Origin: Pyrrhosoma nymphula
Lineage: Eukaryota; Arthropoda; Insecta; Odonata; Coenagrionidae
DNA length: 64,000 nt
Direction: 5' to 3'
Assembly (NCBI GenBank): GCA_963573305.1
Contig: OY754327.1
Coordinates: forward strand, 180,056,386 to 180,120,385
Of the stretch, positions 36,815 to 47,864 are shown piece by piece. Both the position numbers and the translations under genes were made by a program. Under the pieces are notes generated by a model. It saw nothing but the letters and a program-made list of their open reading frames with translations. It did not search any database and had not been told where the DNA came from. Numbering within the stretch: the stretch's first letter is position 1; the number at the start of each line of letters is the position of its first letter.

Positions 36815-38745
36815 TGCTCGATTTTGTTTATGCATTTACGTCATAACCCCAGGCCTAGTCACATTGCGCGTTTCTTCTACCCCCTCCAGTCATTCCCCTT
36901 GAAAATCTAACTTCGCCATAACATAGACTGATCTTCCCGTCCATCCTCGCCAATCCACCCCCGCCCCCCCCCCCACGCCACTTCCACCAGCCCTCTCCCT
37001 CTCCCACCACACCCGGTTGGAGTATATACGGACACAAAAAAAAACGAAATATGTTGGTAAAAAAATTTAGAATGACATTTTATGCGTCGAAAAAATGGTC
37101 TAAAAGAATAAAAAATGGAAAGAACTAAGTGAGAAATTATTTCACGATATACTGATATTTTCAAATAAAATCAGTTGAATACACTTGAAAACCAATATTT
37201 CCAATGTCGCAATGGTGTGATGACGTGTAAATAAACAAACGTGCTCGTACTGTAAAACAAAGAAAAAATTAAATCCTGTTCATAGCGATCAGTGAACAAA
37301 ATATGATAGTACTTACATTTTTCAAGATGCTGAAAAAGCATAAAAACAGCAACGAAGGAGAAAGTTGAAAATTGTTTCGAAAAACGTCCTGCTTCACAGA
37401 ATATTGAACCATGACCAGGACCAATGAGCATGAGACTACGCTACCCACGATCCTGGACAGATGATGTACCATGGTTACTTGAACAAAAAGCAACAGTCAA
37501 CGTGATATGGGTCTGAAATTTCCGGTAGATAAACATTAAAACGCTGCATTAATCACGGGATATCAATATTAACGCCCTTGTGGGTCTAAGAATTTAATGA
37601 ATATAAACTGAAGAGTTCTGTGGGCTCATTAAGGAATATACTTCCACTTCACAAAAAAGAATATTCGACTAACTTTGACTGGAATTACTATAACATTCAC
37701 GTCAAAGTTAGCAGAAGATGCCTGGGCTGGCTAACTTAACTACCAGGGAGATAGCTAACTAATAATAGTTGTAGTCATTCACGCCACAGTTAGTAGCTCC
37801 TCGTTCCTCCTGTTTGTTACTGCTTATAATATGATTCCTGGGTATTATGTAGATGTAGAGTAATTGGATGGAATTTATGTTAAGTGGGATTTCCATTTCC
37901 AAATGTGGAATTAAACCCTATGAATACCGGGTTCAACTAGAACCACTGCTGCTACGCACCTGTAGGTCTTCAGGTAAGCTACATCGCCGGGTCCCACTGG
38001 ACAACTCCGCGCCACCGCTATTTTTCTTTTTTTCTCTAAAAAGCAATCTGAGAAAATGGACGTAAGTAATGGCATTCGTAATATGACCGATTTATGACCG
38101 ATAACACAATTTAATGACTGAATTCTATTGCTACCTACCATCTTAGCAATCTTACATTTTACACGCAACAAATAAATAACATTTAACAAAATTCGATGAA
38201 ACACTTAATTTAAAAAACACAAAAATGCCAAGATTTTTAAAATTATTTTTCCCCAAGGTATAAGGAACTGAATGTTCTTGTTTACAATATTTAAGCGATA
38301 AATTAATGCTCTAGAATCGCTGGACACCCCAGAAAATTTGAAAATACACAAACCAAGCTAACCATGTAAAGAAGTTAGCGGTGCTTTCAGAACAAGCAAC
38401 AAGGAGTGATAGAACTAGTGCAAAAGTATTGATGCTGACAAAATCATTAAAAATTTGCTGATAAAAACATTTTACCCAGCAATCCTAAAACGATGCAGTG
38501 AGAACAAAATTTTCTCAGACATTGTTCCATTCTTTGTTCCAGAAATGTCACATTTCAAAAATTAGGTGCTCCTAATGCAGTAAGACATAACTACAGGCCA
38601 AGCAAAAGCTTATGAAACAAGGATTCACAGAACGCTACATCGCGGTGGGGGCTAGTATAGCGGAATTGGTCGTGAGGATGGCCCGAGGGGTAGGTGAGAA
38701 GCAGAAGTGAGCACGTATTTACCTTTGAAAGTCTAATTTTTCATA
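36815..38745. other. No recognisable gene; C-tract
   Basis: A C-run lies at 36960-36973 within a CCCTCCC-rich patch. Other open frames lack signatures. Nothing further was identified. Confidence 0.4.
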
Positions 38746-38750
38746 TAGTC

Positions 38751-38924
38751 AGGGCATTTTCACATTCAATGCAGGCCCGATTTTCATGAAAGTCGTCAAA
38801 ATCCGCTCGAAAAAAGTGAAAGCGCTTCGGAAGGGAACGACCACGTCAATTGACGTGCTCCGCCAGTCGGAGTAGCCAGAAGCACGTCTATTGACGTGCT
38901 CCGCATTGAATGTGACGCCGGGTA
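38751..38924. mobile_element. Small MITE-like element with palindromic interior
   Basis: CACATTCAATGC (38761-38772) is inverted at 38903-38914, and the ends just outside are GGGC and GCCGGG. Inside are a perfect 16-bp palindrome CACGTCAATTGACGTG (38842-38857) and a second near-palindrome at 38882-38899, each followed by TGCTCCGC. A non-autonomous TIR element is likely. The superfamily is unknown and no target duplication was found. Confidence 0.5.
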
Positions 38925-39498
38925 GAGTAAACACATGCATACAGCTTCTACCCTTCCTGCCGCAGGATACGATTGTTAGGAAATTGACCCTTACTATCCA
39001 AAAAATCGTCCACCAAGCATCTTTCAAGTGCTTTTGCGATGGATATAGATGATATAAAAAAATTCGTGAGTTCTAATGACCACCTAATTGATGTTTAACA
39101 AGCATATGACACTAGGGCGGGTCGATATTTTTACTTTCTTTTGACAAATATGAGGGGGGTCAAAAAGTTGTGTTTTGGTAAGCTATTCACAATTATATTT
39201 ACAAGAACTGGCAAACTGTCTTCTCACAAGAAGTTTCTTCTAATCATTATTTCTCTCTGTACTTCTGCTCTAAGGTTTAGAATATACTTATATTATATTA
39301 TAACATCTGTAAAAACATTTTATGCCACTCGTAAAAGTTTTTAAACTAGCAATACTCATTTGCAGCTGAGTGGCTTTTTATTAATTTTTAATTTCGTTAT
39401 TTAATTTTTATTATTATTATACAAGCAGTGGCATTTTCTTTGTTTTTTCCCACACACGAACAGTTTCCTCCACTTGCAAAATCTGAAAATTCGGAACC

Positions 39499-42457
39499 AT
39501 GGCTAGTAAAAGGAAGACAAGACTGGCAACTTCCACTCACATGAATAACTTAATTGTAACTGGTCGAGAAATGCTGCCATGTGAACTCCCAACTCTGCGT
39601 GATGTTCTCAGATATAGGCTTCTACTAAGAGTGTAGAGTGAAAAGCATGTCAGAAATTACCCAGCAGCCACTCTTCAGCCATTCCATTGGTTCCGGGTGT
39701 GACTTATGAACGTTTAATTTTAAAATTTCACATCAAATACCTCAACTAAAATGTATTGAGTACATATTTAGTTATCCATAGAAGAAGGTAATTTACAACT
39801 TAAATTGCAATATAAAAAATTAACTAGCACCGTTGTAATTGGAATAAAACTGTGGTTCCGGGTGTGACTCACACAAATGACACTTAATAACATAGACTAC
39901 CTTAACTTGTAAACTCTGTGAACAGCTTAATCATTATTCAAATCAGTTAGAAAAGAGTAATTTTTCTTTATTTTAAACTAATGGAGAAGTATTCCAAAGC
40001 ATAATTTTTCTAGTTATGATTTTTTTAATAAGTTCCGGGTGTGAGTGTGAGTGTGACCTAATTACTCTTTCTGCTTTCCATTATGAGCAAAATTCAATTT
40101 TTATTTCAAATTTTGGTATTGGCTCAGTGTATTTGATTAATCAAGCTCAATTTATCCTAGCTAAGTCGAAATTTAAAATTGTAGAACAAAAATACTTTTT
40201 TTTATTTTTTCCATGTTTGGGCTCACTTTAAATGGAATGGCTGTCTTGTTAAGGATGTTTATCCAAAAGTGCTTGAAAATTGGGAGCTAGCAAACAGTTG
40301 TTTTGTGGTACCAATTTTAAATTCGAGAGTCACAGTCCTGAACAAGATAGAAGAAAACTGGGAAAACGCCAAAAACATATCACTTGGCAGAGGAAAACTG
40401 GAAGTGAAAGATGCTTTCACAGCAACGTTAGACAAGCTATATGACATTCTCAATTGCAAGTGTGAGATTAAGATATGTTCAGAATTTGAGGGTCCATGTC
40501 TAGGTGGTGCCGACTGTAAACGTGAAGTACATATCTCCTACTGTTGTTCTAAGGATATGAAGATCCCTGTCAAAGAACTAGTGTTTATTAAGAGTCAATG
40601 AGAGAAGGTTGGATCTGTTGGACAGCATCAACTTGGATTATCAGATCTACCTGAGCACAGAAGACAAATAAAAAAGCAGAAGAGGAAAGAAGATAATTTA
40701 AGAAGAATTTCTGAATACAAGCAGGTGAGGAAGGAAGAGTTAGCATTACAACCAAATGAAGTTATTTTCTCCGACGAAGATGAAGAGCCAACTAATTTTT
40801 GGGTTGGAAGAATCTGAAGATCCTTTGCAGATTCCATGTGATGGTTCTGATGTACCTTTTACGTCAGGTACAAATCATTATAATACATTACAATTGCGCA
40901 ATGTTGTGTTGCAAAGTATTAGGTATGGTGTCGGTCTACGCGCTACAGCTGATATTACAACAGCTACATTTTTGGATGCTGGATTAATTACTGAAGGAGA
41001 CAGGAGACTTGTGGTTGATCACAATAAAGTAAAAAGGGCACAAGAAAAAGTCATGAAATCACTTGATGAAGAATTTTATGCTCGATACCGGATAGGCAAT
41101 ATTGAATGTATCTTCTTTGATGGGCGCAAAGATTCCACCAAGTTCTGCTACAAGCAGGTAACTCAAGTCATCAGTTTCCAAGTATTGTGAAAGAAGAGCA
41201 TTACACTGTGTGCAGTGAGCCAGGTGGAAGGTATCTTTGCCATTCCACTCCAGAGAAAGACTTAATGAAAAGGAAACCTGCTGAAGTTATTGCTAACCAT
41301 CTTGTGGATTTCTTAAAGAAAAACAGCATTGATATTAGTTTTCAGGCTATTGGTGGTGACTCAACTAATTTTAACACGTTGGGAAGGAGGAGTCATGCAT
41401 TGGGATGAGGCAAAGCTGAATCGTGAACTCATATGGTTGGTTTGTTCTCTTCAAACTAATGAGCTACCTTTGCGACACTTGATCACAGATTTGGATGGAA
41501 ATACTTTGTCTAACAACAAGTGGAGTGGTACGATTGGCAACATGCTTGATACTGCAACAGAACTTGAAAGCAATCCCTCATTTGTCAGAATATTCTTTCC
41601 AGAGCCTTTGGTTCCATTGAGTGACACTGTGGTCAACAATCTCTCTACAGATCAGGCTTATGGTTACATAATAACTCAGGCCAAAAGTACAGGTGTACTT
41701 CCAACTGATCTGGCATTATTTGGGATTATTGCCGCTCTCGGATCCTGTAAGCCACTCTCGGTGGTTAACAACTGCAAATATGATTTGTCGCATATGGGTT
41801 TCAAAACATGGCCTTAAAGGCAACAACTTGAAGGCGTTAAAACTACTAGTGGAATACATTATTGGCGTTTACTATCCCTACTGGTTTAAAATCAAATCGA
41901 AATTCTCTTGGGTGGAAGGTCCTCGCCAAATTCTACATCAATTGAAGCTCCTAAAATCTCAGAAGAAGCCAGTAGCAGATATTGTTTTGCCAATAATCCA
42001 ACGTTCATCGTGGTTCGTATTTAGTGAAATGGTGCTTCAGACACTTTTATGCCCGGAAAACCAAGAAGAAAAGAAAGCAGGGATCCAGAAGATAATTGAA
42101 TCCTGCAATCCAAATGCAACTTTCCTTTTGGAACTGATAGACTGGTCAGAAAAAGTATATGAGCCTCCACTTAATTATAACCTCAAAATATCAGAAATAA
42201 GAAAGTTTGTTGAAGAGCCAATGCAAGTTCCAAAGTGGCCATGTCATGGAAAGTTCATAGAGAGGAGTGTGAAACAAGTAACAGAGGCTTCTGGCAAAGT
42301 GTATACTCATGACAAACAAGAAGGATTCATTAGAAGTCAGGAAGCAAGCAGAAGAATGATGTCTAGGAATAAATCGAAAAAAGATTTGATGATTGAAACT
42401 TTTTACATTTTTTCCATGTATTTTCAGTGTTTGATAATAAATACAAAATATACATAA
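39499..42457 (+). pseudogene. Degraded RNase H-like transposase of the 39.1-42.7 kb element
   Basis: First block from ATG 39499: MASKRKTRLATSTHM, then GREMLPCELPTLRDVLRYR, a TAG at 39634, and continuation NYPAATL. A gap of about 500 bp, intron-like or inserted, follows. The second block starts near 40221 and has a Cys-rich module (CKCEIKIC..., C..H..C.C, plausibly zinc binding). Then come VKELVFIKSQ and a TGA at 40599 that looks like a CGA-to-TGA change, a basic linker and an acidic SDEDEE. Core: IECIFFDGRKDSTK (first catalytic Asp candidate), EEHYTVCSEPGGRY, AIGGDSTN (second Asp candidate), WEGGVMHW, LIWLVCSLQTNELPLRHL (C-x2-H position with Gln for His), SHSRWLTTAN and SSWFVFSEMVLQTLLC. Frame changes occur near 40800, 41160, 41380 and 41735. 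Similar uncharacterised proteins recur in invertebrate genomes. The catalytic assignment is my inference. Confidence 0.75.
39691..40044 (+). repeat. Thrice-repeated TTCCGGGTGTGA motif
   Basis: The exact 12-mer TTCCGGGTGTGA occurs at 39691-39702, 39856-39867 and 40033-40044, spaced 165 and 177 bp. All copies are in one orientation, all within the non-coding gap of the transposase gene; the third is followed by GTGTGAGTGTGA. The sequence between copies is diverged. It may be a degenerate tandem array or intron repeat. Confidence 0.8.
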
Positions 42458-42710
42458 AATTGTTTGAGTTCATCAAACCACTTTTGAGCAAATTTTGTTG
42501 AAAGTTTTATGCAATTATCCCCTTTTTTCGGAAATTTCAATATAAATTATAATCAAGCGCAAATTTACCAAGGTAAATGTTTATGAATAAGAAAAAAAGC
42601 TTTTATATTAGGATAATATTCATCAAAAGGCAAATTTTTGGACCCCCTCATGCACAAAAATCACGAATTTTTATTTTTGCCCTCCAAATTGACACGCCCT
42701 AATATCACAC

Positions 42711-42885
42711 TTAAGCTGTACCCTACTACGCAAACGGCTACAGCCCGACGGACGGAGTTCAGTACTTGAATTACCCTCCGCATAGTACCCAAGCACGGAT
42801 CGGGATCCCATTGAAAAATCAACTCCCCCACCAGAATTTGAACCCGGGCCCCAGGAATGGGAAGGCCCCCACTGCCCAAACTAAA
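42711..42885 (-). mobile_element. tRNA-derived SINE
   Basis: On the minus strand, a box A-like TTGGGCAGTGGGGGCC, then GGGCCCGGGTTCAAATTC (box B, GGTTCRANTYC type), followed by a SINE body with GGGATCCCGATCC and ACTCCGTCCGTCGGGC. The tail side ends at 42711, exactly at the outer edge of the transposon's 9-bp duplication. The split internal pol III promoter marks it as tRNA related. The parent tRNA cannot be stated. Confidence 0.6.
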
Positions 42886-43510
42886 ACCTCATCCAAACCC
42901 CACCATTGCCCTAGATGTAAGACCTGTCGTATCATCATTACTAAACCCATCCCCAAAGAAATTCCTAGCTTTTTCTCTACCTTTCGCCTCCTCTCCAGTT
43001 TTCATTACAAATAATATTATTTACATCCCTCTCTGTAATCTCTGCCCAGTCTTCTGCATAGCGCTCACAAAAAGTCATCTCAGCATCTGGATGAACGGCC
43101 ACAGACCCTCCTGTAAACCTTCCTTCCAAAATTTCTTCCTCACCGTCCCCACTCATACCTCTTCCTACACCCTTATATTCGATAATGGCTTTAAAGTTGT
43201 ACGTCAATGCCTCCCTCCCCCCCCCTCAGTTTCCCCCTTAAACTCAAGACGCTTGATCAGGCTTGTATCTGGCTATTTCAATCGTTTGATTCCCCGGGAC
43301 TGAATCGAGCCCATCAACTTCTTCTTTTCCCAACTCCATTCCCCCTCTTCCCTTCCCGCCCATCCTTCTTTACCCCCTCCATTTTCACTCCCCTTTCTTT
43401 ACCTTTTCTGCGATTGATCTCAGCCCTTCTCGACGAAGTCCAGGAAATAAGTAAGTCGAAAATTTGGAAATTTTACTAGGATGAGTGTTCTTTTTCTGTT
43501 CCATTTCACC
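42886..43510 (+). pseudogene. PLE C-terminal fragment (GIY-YIG), copy C
   Basis: Frame-shifting readings give the PLE linker Cys cluster HHCPRCKTCRIIITK, then NNIIYIPLCNLCP (GIY-YIG first strand with C-x2-C), a degenerate FCIALTKSHLSIWMNGH where YIG-x-T...R...H is expected (Tyr and Gly replaced), FDNGFKVV, and SPGLNRAHQ near the end. The same blocks occur in the 53 and 57 kb copies, so they are one family. Frameshifts lie near 42975 and 43235. The RT domain is absent (5' truncation). The 3' end at about 43440-43510 retains CGAAAATTTGG, matching the end of the 53-kb copy where a hammerhead-like core lies. Confidence 0.75.
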
Positions 43511-43604
43511 GCGCCGCAACTATCTGCTACACATATGTATTTAATGCAATGTAAACAAATTTAGAATCTACGAATTCCTCCATGATTCGAATAGTGCGAT
43601 GTAT

Positions 43605-43815
43605 AGCTCTCGCGAAAGCTTATGGCGTTCGGATGCGCGGCGTTTGTGTTTTCCACGTCATATAAATTCCATTTTTTTAAATGCAATCATGCATATTACA
43701 AATGCCATGTCTTCGCTTTCCCCTGCGTCCCTTTTCCCTACCCCTTCTACCAAAATTTACCCCTCCACGACGTCTTTTTCTGCACATCCGAACGCCATAA
43801 GCTTTTGCGAGAGCT
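43605..43815. mobile_element. 211-bp MITE with 31-bp TIRs
   Basis: AGCTCTCGCGAAAGC at 43605 continues for 31 bp (through GGCGTTCGGATG) and is inverted at 43785-43815 with one mismatch. The flanks TGTAT and TGTAC suggest a 4-5 bp target duplication. It has no coding capacity. The terminal repeat is very well conserved for the window, so the insertion looks recent. Confidence 0.8.
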
Positions 43816-43819
43816 TGTA

Positions 43820-46505
43820 CAAGCGTATTGATTGCCGAAATTCGGAAATTATCAAAATTTCCACATTCATTGTTTACTTCCATCATTTCTTCCTTTGGGA
43901 ACAAACCGGCGGCAATGTGTAATCAGAACGATGCCCTGAAAGTAGCGATACACATCGAGACAGCGCTACACTCGCTTCTTCCACAAAAGTCAACTTCCAT
44001 AAGTAAGATCGCTTTAATTGTATAAACAACTATAAACTCCTGCTGTTTTTTGCTAATGATATTGAACGGAGGGAGGGAGAACCACGCGGGGCGTAGTGAA
44101 GAAGAAAGGAATAAAAAAATGCCAACATCGAAATACTAAATAAATATACATTCGAAAACACACTCAGTGAATTCATGCGTTTAACCGATTTCTTTTTAAG
44201 ACAACAAGCAGCGCAGGCACTTCAAGGGTGATCAAGGCCCTTCAGCCATAATTGGGGGAGAGGATAGAACTGGATTCTCTCACAGATTTCGCTCCTACTC
44301 CATTCCCTTTCCCTCTGTATACCCAAACAAATATACAATTAGTCAATGAGTCTTTGAAAACTTCAATTGCAAATACGTAATTCGTTTCCACAACCGTCAA
44401 TAATTTAAAAGCTGTCCACTTCCAACTCCCCCTTCGACCCTCCACGGAGAAATCCCAGTAGTAGTAGTAGTAGGCAACACCACAACGCGAAAATTCGGCG
44501 AGCAAAATACGTAATCGAATGAAGCTCAATTTATGGCGAAGGAGAGAGACGGTGAGAGCAAGGTCGAAGAGGAAGTAACTCCGCCTTCACACTCTCTCGC
44601 CCTCCTCAGCAGAAAGCGCCGACCTTCCCACACTCCTACGCGACCCCAAGGGATGATTACCAATAATGCATTTAGCACACGCTTGGGCTGAAAGTGGGAG
44701 AGAGAGAGAGAGGAAAAAATTAGGACAGCAGACCGGAGAGTAAGGGTAAGGGAGAAGTAAGAGGTTTAAGAGATGAGGCGCTCTTTATGAATATGGGGCG
44801 AACGTATTGACAACGAGGAGAAAGCTAAGGAGAGAACTAGTACATAAACATGATAATTACAGATCGTAATGGTTATCTATAGACTTTCCATTGAAGTTCA
44901 ACGATAGTATCCGACACTTACATCCATGTAGTTCATAAATATACGCAATAAATAGCCACCCATTCTGTGATTAATATCGATAGCAAAGAGGCACATATAA
45001 AGTGAATATGAATGATAACACTGAACAGGAACTTCGCAAAACCAGGGGACAAAGAAAGTGTACACTTGAGATAATCAATAAAGTATCAATAAATGTATCA
45101 GAGAAAGGTAAAATAATGAGAAGTTGAATTGGCACACAATTGCGATATACGACGTTACAAAAATATGATTCGACGACAAAGTAAAATGCTTCTGGATTAA
45201 AAGGCGTTTTTTGTACATTTGAGATATAAATTTGCACATTTCGAATTTTTATAATCTTTTTGAAGAAGTAGACCAGTGTCTGTAATAACTCATGCATGCA
45301 TCAATCTTCAAATCAATCGATCGTCCGGCCAAGGACAAATTTAGAAAATCGAACGACTCAAGATCAGCTGCGTATTCCAGAACAAGTTTTGCACCCTCGA
45401 ATACGTTGGCGTCAGTAACTCAAAGTGGTATCTGGTTAATTAAAAAAGTGATCATCTCGCTAGGAGACATAGAATGGAGCGCTGAGTGAGGCTAGTAGAG
45501 ATGAGGCTAGTAGAGATGACAGAGAATAAATAAGTTCACCCGACGAGATATCTCTTTGGGTTCACCACCAACCGCAAAGGGAAAATCTAATCGAGCAAGA
45601 CCAAACACGAAGAGAGGACGCCGAAGACTGAGGTCAATCCACTGACTCACAGTCAGCCTCAGCTGTCGTGCAGGTTATGGTCGGAATTTCCCACGACCAT
45701 GTGAGTTTCGGCGTGGCCGCAAGTAAAAAGGAGGAGCCCATTCAAAGTTCATATATTTATGCGGCTCAAAATACTACATTTAGAGACGGATCTCTTCAAC
45801 GGCCCATTCCGCTATGCAGAACAAAAATAATGATTTCAATGGAAAGAGCAGGCAAACACTTTCCGAATTTATGATAATCTGGATAAATAAGTATAGTGAT
45901 TTAATGAACCGAGAGTGAAACATTTTAGACGTTTTATTTCTTAGGCATTTAATTTAAATTGATGAAAATAATTTATAATCTAAGCTTGGTTTATATTACG
46001 CTACAGCTACTATCTAGTTTTCTTAGTTGCCTGTTATCCTACACATTCCACCCTAACATATGGGAAAATTCGCCAATCGCATTTTTTTACCACGAACTTT
46101 TTTCATTGATGTATTTAATATTTTCATTAATTACAGCCCACTACTTTGAGATCTTATTTTTAAGCATAGTAGAAAATATATGAACGATATTGAGCTCCTC
46201 AAGTCGGTACATCGAATTTCACAATGTGGAATTCAGTCGAGAAGACAACACCAGAAATTTCACTATCCCATAAAAAAGTAGCATGTTGATAATGTCCACG
46301 AGCCTACCGATATGACTTTGACTCGAAAATGTTTTCAGTTTACCTCTGAGCACGCAAAATGCGTACTTAAAACGTTACTCTCTGCCAATAAAAATCTGAT
46401 ATTTGATCAACTCGATTTCCGCGTATTATGATACTTTTAGTATCCTCCTATGACATGTGTAATGTTTCTTAAGTCAATTGTCTTATTTGAGAATATTATA
46501 AAACA
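43820..46505. other. No recognisable gene
   Basis: No supported gene. Bases 44560-44850 are rich in GAG/CTC words. A 15-bp unit GGCTAGTAGAGATGA is tandemly duplicated at 45489-45518. Open frames show no domain signatures. Confidence 0.4.
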
Positions 46506-46510
46506 TTATC

Positions 46511-47043
46511 AAAAACTATTGGCCGTTCAAGTTCTGATTCATAAAAAAAGGAAATCGAAACGAAAATTCGGCGATTAACACTATCGTCGCGGAACACCAT
46601 AAAGTAGCACTTTAAGAGATAAACTGGCAATCTTATACGTTGAAAGAAGATACATTAGACAAGATTAAAGGGTTCATGTTTTTATCCACCAACAGTAAAA
46701 AAAACACTTTTTGGGAAAATAGGGTACCTACTGGATTAAGATACTTGGTTTAAAATAAAGCCTGTTGACAACAATACAGGGAAACAAACTCACATCTAAA
46801 TTCAAAATGCAAAAAATATCTATTTCCTATGAATATCTTTAAAATATATCTCTATATCTCAATTCATAAGTATAGCTGCATCTACTTGTTTGACAACGAG
46901 CAAAGCTAATAAATTATTTTTTCCCAGCGATTTCATGAAAATACGAATGAAATAACCAAAAATTGTTGAAATTTAGATTAAATTTATACAGAGCGATCAC
47001 TCACACTTGCATTGAATCATTGTTCAACGGCCAATAGTTTTTT
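46511..47043. repeat. Inverted repeat, possible MITE
   Basis: AAAAACTATTGGCCGTT at 46511 is inverted at 47014-47043, with about 26 of 30 bases matching (ending in GATTC/GAATC). The interior of ~470 bp is A+T rich without an ORF. No target duplication was seen, so its status as a transposon is unproven. Confidence 0.5.
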
Positions 47044-47346
47044 AATAGTTTGTCCGGGAGTTATAACCAGAGTAACCACGCAAAAATAGCAATAAAGATG
47101 CATAATTTTATTTTAATGCTATTTTTTGTTTTATCACTTGTCTAGTGCATTCAGTTTTCTACGAGAATAAATCAATGGCAGATTAATTGAAATAAAAAAT
47201 ATATCATGCAAATTGGCACCAATAACATCTTATAGCATATCTTCAACAAAATTGAGGAAGGTTGCCCTGTTAAAAAAATCATGTCACCGATCATGTAAAT
47301 TTATATTCTCTTCAAATAATTGCATTTAGATGATCCAGTACCTTAG

Positions 47347-47859
47347 TTCAAGTATTAAGTAAGACGATTTTTGCCGTTTTTGACCCCCCCCCCCCCCATA
47401 TAAGGCAATGTAAGATTTTCCCAACCGCCCCCCCCCCCCCCTACCTCTCAGTCTTACGTAAGACGTTAGATATTTGTATCTGCTCCACATTAAATGCTCG
47501 CTTTCTGCAGTTTCATCTTTCCATACTTTCCATACATACAGTACAGCTTTTAGCACTGGATATCATATAATTAGGCAGTGTTGGAGTACCACATTCATTG
47601 GGCATGGAGGTAATGCCAGTCAGGCGACAGAATAGGAGCATAGGACATTGATGCAGCGGTGAGATTATGGAAAATACGCCATTAGCGAGAGGACGCTCCA
47701 TGTCACTGCTAAATTTCATTCGGAAACGATAGATACAATGTTTCAAGACGGACAAAAATATCACTTTAATTGGTTCCAGACCCCCTGCCCCCCCTCCCTG
47801 CCTAAGACAATGTAAGATGATCTCAAACCCCCCCAAAAACGTCTTACGTAATACTTGAA
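47347..47859. mobile_element. MITE-like element with C-tracts
   Basis: TTCAAGTATTAAGTAAGACG at 47347 is inverted at 47840-47859 with one difference. Next inward, both sides carry GTTTTT and a homopolymeric C/G tract and an ACATTGT/ACAATGT block. Runs of 14 or more C occur at about 47384-47398 and 47428-47442. No ORF, no clear target duplication. Confidence 0.65.
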
Positions 47860-47864
47860 TGGCC

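Larger units (their letters stand above)
39113..42701 (+). mobile_element. 3.6-kb TIR transposon with 9-bp TSD, unnamed family
   Basis: The left terminus TAGGGCGGGTCGAT and the right terminus (complement reads TAGGGCGTGTCAAT) are inverted. The similarity extends inward to a shared ATGAGGGGG-GTC block about 40-60 bp in. Flanks ATATGACAC (39104-39112) and ATATCACAC (42702-42710) are direct repeats matching at 8 of 9 bases. Between them is one long broken gene, 39499-42457, reading left to right. A 9-bp target duplication together with an RNase H-like, C-x2-H-type transposase fits the broad hAT/MULE/P/Kolobok group, but I cannot match it to a named superfamily. A tRNA-type SINE begins directly after the right duplication. 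Confidence 0.85.
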
